Below are positions 54,272-61,332 of a stretch of 64,000 nt of DNA, piece by piece. Where the stretch lies: the NCBI GenBank assembly GCA_938029215.1, contig CALHFG010000021.1:1-64000 (forward strand), in the 5' to 3' direction. Made by a program: the position numbers and the translations under genes. The first letter of the stretch is position 1. Each line of letters opens with the position of its first letter. The notes beneath the pieces are model-generated. The model ran no database searches and was not told the origin of the DNA. It worked only from the letters and a program-made list of their open reading frames with translations. Source of the DNA: an uncultured Acidimicrobiales bacterium. Its GTDB lineage: Bacteria; Actinomycetota; Acidimicrobiia; Acidimicrobiales; SZUA-35.

Positions 54272-55297
54272 CTACCGCCTAACCGAAGGAGTGCCGCCCG
54301 CAACCAGTCGCCGTACGTCCCGCAGCGAAGCCATCGACGTGTCGCCAGGGGTGGTCATGACGAGCGCTCCGTGGGCCGCACCCAAGTCCACTACTTCCGA
54401 CAGCTGCAAACCGGCCAAGAGTCCGTAGATGACACCTGCCGCGAACGCATCTCCAGAACCAACTCGGTCCAACACGTCAACCGCCTCATACTTGCGGCTC
54501 TTGGTTAGACCCGAACCGGCGGACCACACGAACCCTTGCCAGTCGTGGCGAGAGGCAGACAGCACATGTCGTTCGGTTGTGGCGACTACCTGAGGCCCGC
54601 TTGTCGAACTGGTCGTCGAGTCAGCCACCGAGTCGAACGGCACCCCAAAGAGAACGTCGACTTGTTCGACTAGCTCGTCGGTAACCCTGTTCGCCGCGGC
54701 CGCGCCGCCGGCCGCGTCCCACAGGCTTGGCCGATAGTTGATGTCGTAGGAAGTGACCGTTCCGTGCCGGCGTGCGGCGCTCAGTGCTTTTTGGACCACT
54801 TCCAACGTGCTTTGGGACAACCCGGCAAAAATGCCCCCGGTGTGAAACCAGCGCACGCCGAGGTCTCCAAACAAGTGATCCCAATCAACGTCGTCGGGCC
54901 GCAACGAGCTGGCAGCCGAGTTCGCCCGGTCATACACCCCGACCGAGCCCCGGACCCCAAAACCTCGTTCGGTGAAGTTCAGGCCCGTCCGGTTCGTTCG
55001 GCCAACCGGGTCGGTAGCCCTTCTGACGGAGTGGTCGAGGTTTAGCCCGCTTTGGAAGAGGAGGCTCTCCAACAGCATGCCAACCTCGTTGTCCCCCAGA
55101 GCGGTGATCAGGGCTCCGCGCAGTCCGAAACATCGGTGGAGCGCATGGGCCACGTTGTACTCGCCGCCCCCTTCGTAGACCGTGAAGTTCCGAGCGTGGC
55201 GAATACGGCCTTCACCCGGATCGAACCTCAACATCACCTCACCCAACGCCACAACATCGAACCGAGTTTCGGACTCCGGACGAATGTTCAGCTTCAT
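54272..55297 (-). CDS. 2-keto-3-deoxygluconate (KDG) kinase, PfkB family
   Basis: This 341-residue PfkB kinase has the N-terminal FDVVALGEVMLRFDPGEGRI and GGGEYNVAHALHRCFG sugar-binding part, and the C-terminal catalytic motif DRVGSGDAFAAG. It should phosphorylate 2-keto-3-deoxygluconate to KDPG; the substrate is inferred from the adjacent KDPG aldolase and dehydratase. GAGGG lies before the ATG at 55297, which overlaps the aldolase stop by four bases (ATGA). It is the last gene of the five-gene operon starting at 59028. Confidence 0.9.
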   Translation of the reverse strand: MKLNIRPESETRFDVVALGEVMLRFDPGEGRIRHARNFTVYEGGGEYNVAHALHRCFGLRGALITALGDNEVGMLLESLLFQSGLNLDHSVRRATDPVGRTNRTGLNFTERGFGVRGSVGVYDRANSAASSLRPDDVDWDHLFGDLGVRWFHTGGIFAGLSQSTLEVVQKALSAARRHGTVTSYDINYRPSLWDAAGGAAAANRVTDELVEQVDVLFGVPFDSVADSTTSSTSGPQVVATTERHVLSASRHDWQGFVWSAGSGLTKSRKYEAVDVLDRVGSGDAFAAGVIYGLLAGLQLSEVVDLGAAHGALVMTTPGDTSMASLRDVRRLVAGGTPSVRR

Positions 55298-55938
55298 GAC
55301 GACCCTCTTCCTCTGGCCAACGTGCTCGCTACCTGAGCGTTGGCGGTGATCTGATCCCAGTCGGCCGATGCGATGAGCGCCCGCGGGGCAATCCACGTTC
55401 CTCCCACCGCCAACACCGCATCGTGAGCGAGGTAGTCGGCAATATTGCCGAGGTTGACTCCCCCGGTTGGGACAAATTGGACGTCGGGCCACACCGCCGA
55501 GAAAGCACGAATCGCTGCGACACCGCCCACCTGCTCGGCTGGGAAGACCTTCACACGTTTCACGCCTCGTGCCACAGCGGCCATGAGCTCGGTCGCGGTG
55601 GCGATGCCGGGAAGCACAGCGATCTGCCGTTCCAGGGCCACCGATACAACGCCCTCGTCCAGTCCGGGCGAAACCAGAAAACGCGCACCCGCCTCGATGG
55701 CCGCCACCGCTTGGACGGCGGTTGTGACCGATCCGGCACCGACGCAGCAGGTCGGATTGGAGGAGGCGATTGCGGCAATGGCACTCAGGCCAGCTTCACT
55801 GCGTAGTGTCACCTCAACGACGCGTAAACCGCCCTCTTCCAGAGCGCTGGCCAACGGAACGGCAACGTCGGCATCGTCGAGCGTGACGACCGGCAGCACC
55901 GATGCCGCGCCGATCTCGAGAATCGGATCGTCGATCAC
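55294..55938 (-). CDS. KDPG/KHG aldolase
   Basis: This 214-residue TIM-barrel class I aldolase has the catalytic Glu42 (VVEVTLRS) and Schiff-base Lys129 in the conserved VKVFPAEQ, with VGAGSV and FVPTGGV phosphate-site loops. It cleaves KDPG to pyruvate and glyceraldehyde-3-phosphate. The GTG start at 55938 overlaps the dehydratase stop by four bases (GTGA), and its stop overlaps the kinase ATG. The longer open frame upstream lies over the dehydratase and is not family-like. Confidence 0.92.
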   Translation of the reverse strand: MIDDPILEIGAASVLPVVTLDDADVAVPLASALEEGGLRVVEVTLRSEAGLSAIAAIASSNPTCCVGAGSVTTAVQAVAAIEAGARFLVSPGLDEGVVSVALERQIAVLPGIATATELMAAVARGVKRVKVFPAEQVGGVAAIRAFSAVWPDVQFVPTGGVNLGNIADYLAHDAVLAVGGTWIAPRALIASADWDQITANAQVASTLARGRGSS

Positions 55939-57134
55939 GGACGGGCGGCCGATCCGTCGGGAAGACGGGCCTGGGTCCATTCCTCCACAATCTCTTGGAT
56001 AGGGAACTGCTCGGCGAGTTGTTCGTCGATGTCGATACCAAGGCCCGGTCCCGCCTGGGGATAGAGGTAGCCATCGGAAACCACGGGCAGCCCCGGGAAC
56101 ATTTCGTACTCCAGTTCGGAGGGCTGATACCACTCCTGCACGCCGAACGCTGGCGACCAGATGTCGAGGTGGAGGTTGGCGGCATGACCAACCGGCGAGG
56201 TGTCGCCCGGCCCGTGCCAGGCGGTGCGGACGCCGTAGGCGTGAGCGAAGTCGGCAACTTTGCGGGCCGGTGTGATCCCTCCCATTTGGCTTACGTGCAT
56301 CCGGATGAAGTCGATCAGACGACCTTCGATCAAGGTCCGCCACTCGAGGGGATGATTGAAGAGCTCACCCATCGCCAGCGGGGTTGCACATTGAGCACGA
56401 ACTCGTTCGAACCAATGAAGGTCCTCTGGTGCCAACAGGTCTTCGAGGAAGAACAGGCGGTACTGCTCGACATCTTTCGCGAACAGCACAGCATCTGCGG
56501 GGTTCAGCCGCTCATGCACATCGTGGACAAGCTCGATCTCGTTCCCTACTTCTGAACGCACGAAATCGATCATCTCCAGCGTGTCACGGCGGTAGCCGCT
56601 GGGATCGAAGTAGGCGCCGTCGGGTGCGCCCGCGGGTTTGTGGAGGTCGGTGCTCTTTCCTCCGTAGAAGCCTTGTTGAACTCGTACATAGCGGTAACCG
56701 TCAGCCATGTACTGCTTCACATGATCAGCGATATCGGACGACGTGGAACCGTGTGCGTGCACGTACACATTGGCAGCTTCGCGCGATTTCCCGCCTAGGA
56801 GGTCATATACGGCCATTCCGGCTTGTTTGCCCTTGATGTCCCACAGGGCCTGGTCGACGCCGGAAATGGCGTTGTTCAGGACCGGGCCGTTTCGCCAATA
56901 GCCATGGACCATTGACATCTGCCAGATCTCTTCAATCCGCGCTACATCGCGGCCGAGAAGAAACGGCTTGAGGTGGCGCTCGACCGCGGCTGCCACCGCG
57001 TGAATACGTTGGGTGAATGTGGCACACCCCAACCCGTACAGGCCGGGCTCGGATGTCATCACTTTGACGATGGCAAGTCGTGACGGACCGGGCTGGGTGA
57101 GAATGACTTTGATGTCGGTGATCGTGGTGGTCAT
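55935..57134 (-). CDS. Enolase-superfamily dehydratase, ManD type
   Basis: This 399-residue enolase-superfamily enzyme has RVQQGF in the first barrel strand, metal-site segments ELVHDVHERLNPADA and FLEDLLAPED and GELFNHPLEW, and HGPGDTSPVGHAANLHLD, the ManD-type signature. ManD family members dehydrate D-mannonate and/or D-gluconate to KDG. In this operon, with a dehydrogenase and lactonase upstream and KDG kinase downstream, gluconate is the more likely substrate (inference). The ATG at 57134 overlaps the SDR stop by four bases (ATGA). Which acid it prefers must be shown biochemically. Confidence 0.9.
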   Translation of the reverse strand: MTTTITDIKVILTQPGPSRLAIVKVMTSEPGLYGLGCATFTQRIHAVAAAVERHLKPFLLGRDVARIEEIWQMSMVHGYWRNGPVLNNAISGVDQALWDIKGKQAGMAVYDLLGGKSREAANVYVHAHGSTSSDIADHVKQYMADGYRYVRVQQGFYGGKSTDLHKPAGAPDGAYFDPSGYRRDTLEMIDFVRSEVGNEIELVHDVHERLNPADAVLFAKDVEQYRLFFLEDLLAPEDLHWFERVRAQCATPLAMGELFNHPLEWRTLIEGRLIDFIRMHVSQMGGITPARKVADFAHAYGVRTAWHGPGDTSPVGHAANLHLDIWSPAFGVQEWYQPSELEYEMFPGLPVVSDGYLYPQAGPGLGIDIDEQLAEQFPIQEIVEEWTQARLPDGSAARP

Positions 57135-57985
57135 TGTGCGGAATCCTTGCTGGTGGAATGCGAGAAGGTGTCTCGGACTTCCCATCCGGTTTCCCGGGTG
57201 AGCCGCGAGCTGTCTACGAGGTCTGGAAGGTCGGTTGGCAGTTGCGGGTAGAACTTCCGGATCAGTGCCTCGATGTCGTACTGAGTATGTCGATGGGCGG
57301 TGCCTGCCATGTAGACACGAAACCTCGGCAGGTCAGCCCGCAGAACCGCCGCGAACAACGCCGCCGCGTCAGCGTAGGTGAGACCGGTGAAGCCTTCGAA
57401 GACGTCGACCGCTGTTTCATCACCAGGGCCCACGCTGGCCCAACTATCGCAGTTGTGCAGCATCGGTAGCCGAAGCGCTACGCACTCGATTCCGCAACGA
57501 TCGGCGTAGTACTGCAACATCTGCTCGGCGACCGCTTTGCTGAGTGCATAGAGGTTGGTTGGCCGGGCAGGCGTGCCGCCGTGCAGAGGGAAGGTGGGCG
57601 GCGGCGCGGGTGCCACCACGGTCCGACTGTCAACGTGTGACCCGATGAGCTGAAGTGTGCTGGCGAAGATGATTCGTCTTACGCCGCGCTCGGCAGCTGC
57701 CTGGAACACGTTGGTGTTCATGGTGGTGTTCTGGTTGAAGACCACCTGAGGTGGTGTCGAGCCGATGCCTGGATGGTTCCCGATGTGCATGAGAACCTCG
57801 ACACCCTCCAGCAGCTGCGACGCCGCAGCGTGGTCCATGAGGTCAACCTGCCGGAACGGGTGGGGAACGTCGCCGGCATCAACGATGTCGGTGGCAAGAA
57901 AGCTGTGACCCTCCTGATGAAGGTGGCCGGACACCGCTCGACCGAGGCGGCCCGACGCGCCCGTTACCAATATCCGTTGACTCAT
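57131..57985 (-). CDS. NAD-dependent SDR, aldose or uronate dehydrogenase-like
   Basis: This 284-residue extended SDR has the NAD motif VTGASGRLGRAV, an Asp at the second strand (LATDIVDAG) favouring NAD, and the catalytic triad with YALSK and Ser in FASTLQ. It resembles the epimerase/dehydratase-type family that includes uronate dehydrogenases. Its position between a lactonase and a ManD-type dehydratase suggests that it oxidises an aldose to a lactone that the lactonase opens; glucose is the likely substrate from this locus (inference). The ATG at 57985 overlaps the lactonase stop (ATGA). Confidence 0.85.
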   Translation of the reverse strand: MSQRILVTGASGRLGRAVSGHLHQEGHSFLATDIVDAGDVPHPFRQVDLMDHAAASQLLEGVEVLMHIGNHPGIGSTPPQVVFNQNTTMNTNVFQAAAERGVRRIIFASTLQLIGSHVDSRTVVAPAPPPTFPLHGGTPARPTNLYALSKAVAEQMLQYYADRCGIECVALRLPMLHNCDSWASVGPGDETAVDVFEGFTGLTYADAAALFAAVLRADLPRFRVYMAGTAHRHTQYDIEALIRKFYPQLPTDLPDLVDSSRLTRETGWEVRDTFSHSTSKDSAQ

Positions 57986-59028
57986 TCCGGCACCTCCACG
58001 AACTGCACGCAAACAGGCTCTGACATTTGGTAGCTCCGGTCGGTTCGGATTGGTTCGCCAGTGGCCGAATCGAGGCGAAAGTGCGCAACGTTGTTGCTGG
58101 CCTGGTTCGCAACGACCATCGAGGTTCCCTGCGAGTTGATGGCAAAGTGTCGTGGCCCTTCCCCACCGCTCGGAACATGAGAAATCAACTGCAAGGCGTC
58201 GTTGGCGCATTCGAACGTGGCGATGCTGTCGTGGCCGCGATTGGACACGTACACCCGAGCTCCATTGGAGCTAACCCGCACTTCAGCCGCGAGCGACTGT
58301 CCGGCGAATCCATCGGGCAAGGTAGACACAACCCCGGACACGTCAAATAGGCCGGTGTGAGAATCGCACGCAATAACGGTGAGCGTGTTGTCTAGTTCTC
58401 CCACAACAAACCCCAGTGGCAGCGTGGGATGCCACGCAAGGTGTCGGGGACCCGAGCCGGGAGCAAGTTCTAGCTGTTGGTGTACGACTCCGCTGGGTCC
58501 GTAGTGGGTGATGCGGTCGTGCCCGAGGTCGGCAACCACGAATCCGGGCCGATGCGGATGCGGAACCGCGCAGTGCGCATGCGGCCCCTCCTGCCTTCCC
58601 GACCCGCCGGTCGGTTCAGGCTGATGCATGAACGCCCGATCACCTATTCGACCCTCGGGATCCAACCGGTACGCAGCCACCGAACCGGAGACGTAGTTCG
58701 CAACGCAAAGAAGCTCACCCTTGGCATCGACGGACAGATGGCACGGTGCGTCACCCTCGCTTGTCACCCGCTGCTCGACCGTGAGTGAACCACTGGCCGA
58801 ATCGATGCTCAAGCGCACGAGACGACCGCCGGATCCGTGCCCGTCTACCGTTTCGCTCACCGCATAGAGTGTCGTCTGATTGGGGTGGGCGGCCAAGAAG
58901 GATGGGTTCTCGACCATGGACAGCTCACCGAGGCGTTCGAGGCCACCCTCCCTCGCTCCAAAGATTTCGATTCCCGCGGGCGAGTGGTTGGTGTAACAGC
59001 CGACGAACAGCAAAGTTCCAACGCTCAT
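57982..59028 (-). CDS. Lactonase family protein (6-phosphogluconolactonase-like beta-propeller)
   Basis: This 348-residue seven-bladed propeller has the Pgl-type phrases FVGCYTNHSPAGIEIF, NPSFLAAHPNQTTLYAVSE, APCHLSVDAKGELLCVANYVSGSVAAYRLDPEG, GPHAHCAVPHPHRPGFVVADLGHDRI and GEGPRHFAINSQGTSMVVANQASNNVAHFRLD. It should hydrolyse an aldonolactone. There is no signal peptide. The ATG at 59028 was chosen over the open frame to 59064 because it gives the family N-terminus and leaves the operator outside the coding region. It is the first gene of the five-gene operon. Confidence 0.92.
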   Translation of the reverse strand: MSVGTLLFVGCYTNHSPAGIEIFGAREGGLERLGELSMVENPSFLAAHPNQTTLYAVSETVDGHGSGGRLVRLSIDSASGSLTVEQRVTSEGDAPCHLSVDAKGELLCVANYVSGSVAAYRLDPEGRIGDRAFMHQPEPTGGSGRQEGPHAHCAVPHPHRPGFVVADLGHDRITHYGPSGVVHQQLELAPGSGPRHLAWHPTLPLGFVVGELDNTLTVIACDSHTGLFDVSGVVSTLPDGFAGQSLAAEVRVSSNGARVYVSNRGHDSIATFECANDALQLISHVPSGGEGPRHFAINSQGTSMVVANQASNNVAHFRLDSATGEPIRTDRSYQMSEPVCVQFVEVPE

Positions 59029-59047
59029 ACCAAAGGGGTCCAATCTG

Positions 59048-59061
59048 TGGGAGCGCTCCCA
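59048..59061. promoter_or_regulatory. LacI-family operator copy 6 (perfect palindrome)
   Basis: TGGGAGCGCTCCCA in perfect form, extended by matching flanks to an 18-base palindrome (59046-59063). It lies 20 bases before the lactonase start and downstream of a TATGAT box (59073-59078, minus strand), so bound repressor would block the start of the catabolic operon. Confidence 0.85.
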
Positions 59062-59072
59062 CATCTTGGAAC

Positions 59073-59078
59073 ATCATA
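59073..59078 (-). promoter_or_regulatory. Probable -10 box of the lactonase operon
   Basis: TATGAT on the minus strand, 12 bases upstream of operator copy 6. The matching -35 region (TGGTGA with a 16-base spacer) is weak. Confidence 0.45.
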
Positions 59079-59151
59079 GTAAACCTGAGCCAGCTCACCA
59101 CAGGCGTGGGCAAACCAGCACATGCAACCGCTGTCGTTTCGCCGGCTCCGG

Positions 59152-59157
59152 TATGAT
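59152..59157 (+). promoter_or_regulatory. Probable -10 box of the winged-helix gene
   Basis: TATGAT at 59152-59157 lies 11 bases before the ATG at 59169, giving a very short leader. No convincing -35 box is seen. The box is divergent from that of the lactonase operon. Confidence 0.35.
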
Positions 59158-59168
59158 CGTGACCACAT

Positions 59169-59489
59169 ATGGGGCGAGCGGCCGGCAAGAACTTTGGTAC
59201 ACGGGACGCCCGGCTCTTGCGCGCCGCCGCACGGTTGACCGCCAAGGGACTCGTCAAGTTTGATGGCTATCAACTGGCCAAGGAGCTCGGCGGATCGTGG
59301 TTCAACCGACCGTCTATGGCCTCTCTGTACCGGGACGCCTCCCAGCTGGCCAGCGACCAACTTTTCGCTGACGAATGGCACCGACCCTCCCCCACTGCAC
59401 TGCCGGTTCGCTACTTCCGGCTCACCCCGGCGGGTGCGGTTGCGGCGGCACAACTGACTGGTGTTTCAGGCGGAGTCCAGACCACGTGA
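59169..59489 (+). CDS. Small winged-helix-like protein
   Basis: This 106-residue protein has a basic N-terminus and helices resembling a winged-helix domain: DARLLRAAARLTAKGLVKFDGYQLAKEL, then SMASLYRDASQLASDQLFADEW and a wing/strand RYFRLTPAGAVAAAQL, as in PadR-like regulators. Its stop overlaps the GTG start of the membrane gene by four bases, so they are coupled; the pairing of a PadR-like regulator with a membrane protein is common. Function otherwise unknown. Confidence 0.72.
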   Translation: MGRAAGKNFGTRDARLLRAAARLTAKGLVKFDGYQLAKELGGSWFNRPSMASLYRDASQLASDQLFADEWHRPSPTALPVRYFRLTPAGAVAAAQLTGVSGGVQTT

Positions 59490-60286
59490 CCCTCGATCAC
59501 GATCAGGACTTCCCCGCCGAAACCAAGGCCTCGCTGCTCGCCAACCGTGTTCTTGGGATCACGCTGTATGGCATGCACCCTCTCGATGTGGGCGAGACCC
59601 AAGCCCATTGGCGAAGTCATCTCGCTCAGGTCCATCACCACGACGGATTGTTGGCGATGGTTCTCACCACCATCACCGCGGGGTTTGCCAACCTGGGGTG
59701 GAGGCTCACATTCGGCCCGCCATCAGCCTTGCTGCCGGGAGTTGCCTTGGTCGCAACCGGGTTCGCAACAGCAATCCTGGCGGTCGTCAGCCCAAGTAGC
59801 GCCCTCCCAAATATCGCCGTAACGGTGGCAGCACTGACCTTGGGAATGGTGCTGGTGCGCCACCCACGGGTTCAGCCGCGTATTCCGCTGGCTATTGGTT
59901 GTGCGCTCGTGGTGCCCGTCCTGCTGGCCTACGCCGCTTCGATCGCGGCTGACATATGGCAACCGTCGGACTGGTTCATCGTGGCGGGTTGTGCCACGAT
60001 CGCCGTGGGCTGCGGCATCGTGGCCTTGGGGGCTATCGGGCTCGTCCCTCTTCAGGGTGGTCGATCGTGGGGTTTTGGGCTGTGCGCAGTGGGCGCCGGG
60101 TCCATTGCGGTGGCCGAACTGGAATGGCTTCTGCGTTCATCGGGCTTTGGTTACTTCGTTGCCCGCCTGATCGCCGCGATTGGCATGTTGGCGATTGCGT
60201 TCACAGCCTGGAGGATTCGCGAGGTCGACCAGTCCCCCGAACCCGAATTCACGATTGAGTCGCTGGTGTCAGAGTCCGACGCTTAG
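59486..60286 (+). CDS. Membrane protein with soluble N-terminus, unknown function
   Basis: This 266-residue protein has a soluble N-terminal segment (about 60 residues) and six or so hydrophobic helices. GTG 59486 overlaps the stop of the winged-helix gene (GTGA), which fixes the start; the open frame upstream to 59375 lies over that gene. The N-terminus with ETKASLLANRVLG may interact with the partner regulator (inference). I do not recognise a family. It overlaps the convergent next gene by four bases. Confidence 0.75.
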   Translation: MTLDHDQDFPAETKASLLANRVLGITLYGMHPLDVGETQAHWRSHLAQVHHHDGLLAMVLTTITAGFANLGWRLTFGPPSALLPGVALVATGFATAILAVVSPSSALPNIAVTVAALTLGMVLVRHPRVQPRIPLAIGCALVVPVLLAYAASIAADIWQPSDWFIVAGCATIAVGCGIVALGAIGLVPLQGGRSWGFGLCAVGAGSIAVAELEWLLRSSGFGYFVARLIAAIGMLAIAFTAWRIREVDQSPEPEFTIESLVSESDA

Positions 60287-61047
60287 GCAGCCTGCGTCAA
60301 GAGGTGGATGCCAGACCTGAACCGAGCGACTTCAACAAGGACATCGCTTCGGGACAGGTCGCCAGGCGTCACGAGGCGGTTATGAACAACCGAACCGATT
60401 GGGCGGACCACAGGAACACGCAACGCTCGGTCGATGACCCGCACGTCTCCCAGAATTCGCATGACCTGGGATGGAGTTGGCCGAAGCGGATCGAGCGGGG
60501 GGCTGTCGGCGGCTGCGGCTGCGGTCACCGACAGAACAGGCGCAAGCGGCGACAACAGCGAGCGAACGAGGTCGAGCCCGCAGCTCGTGTAGGCCTCGGC
60601 GATGAAGCTCGAACAGCTCAGACCAGCCCCCGCGGGACGTTCCGACGCCCGCTGCACCGCCGCACCAACAACTGCTCTCAAGTGGGCCCTCGGAAGACTT
60701 GCCGCTCGCGCAGAACCAACCAAGCCGGCGAGAAGGCAGTCATCCAGCGGGTAGCGGCGGTGCTCACCCAGTTGCCGAACCGCCCAGTCAGCTGCCTGGC
60801 GGGCCACACCCTCGTCGGCGCACCGGAGCACCAGCACCTCGCTATATCGATCGATGAACGATTCCAGCGGCTCCTTGCCTATGACGTGATCCTTCACCTG
60901 CACACACGTAGTTCGCCCTCGAATCGAGGCCACTACGGCTGCGTGCCGGTAAGGGTCACCCACGCCTTCGCCGAGCCCCTGCAGAAAGCTCGGCTCTGCT
61001 CCGAGAACAACGTCACCATCGGCGGGAAGAAAGTAGTTGGTTTCCAT
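60283..61047 (-). CDS. Permuted papain-like (YiiX/NlpC-P60-type) hydrolase
   Basis: This 254-residue protein has the circularly permuted papain pattern: an N-terminal His (H35 in GVGDPYRHAAVVAS) and a later Cys (C145 in AGLSCSSFIAEAYTSCG). No signal peptide is present. Such enzymes cleave amides of peptidoglycan, lipids or proteins; the substrate is unknown. The ATG at 61047 gives METNYFLPADGDVV, a typical start. Confidence 0.78.
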   Translation of the reverse strand: METNYFLPADGDVVLGAEPSFLQGLGEGVGDPYRHAAVVASIRGRTTCVQVKDHVIGKEPLESFIDRYSEVLVLRCADEGVARQAADWAVRQLGEHRRYPLDDCLLAGLVGSARAASLPRAHLRAVVGAAVQRASERPAGAGLSCSSFIAEAYTSCGLDLVRSLLSPLAPVLSVTAAAAADSPPLDPLRPTPSQVMRILGDVRVIDRALRVPVVRPIGSVVHNRLVTPGDLSRSDVLVEVARFRSGIHLLTQAA

Positions 61048-61332
61048 GCTGGCAATTCTGTGCCAGCTTGCATTTCACGGACATGGGTCTGCATCACCAT
61101 GCCGGGGCATCGGGCGCCGCAGTCCCGGTGAACATCGCTGCTGCGATGTTGTGAACCTCGCAGCATTTCGGCAACCGATGCCGACGAGCCCGTGCTGCGA
61201 TGAGCGAAGACAACGCTCGAGACACCATTCTTCCTAATAACTGTGATTGCGTTTGCGACATGTACTGAGCGTCGCTCGGGCCTGCCGCGGGCGGAATGGG
61301 TTCGACTCACCATGCAGCAAGCTTCCGGCCGT

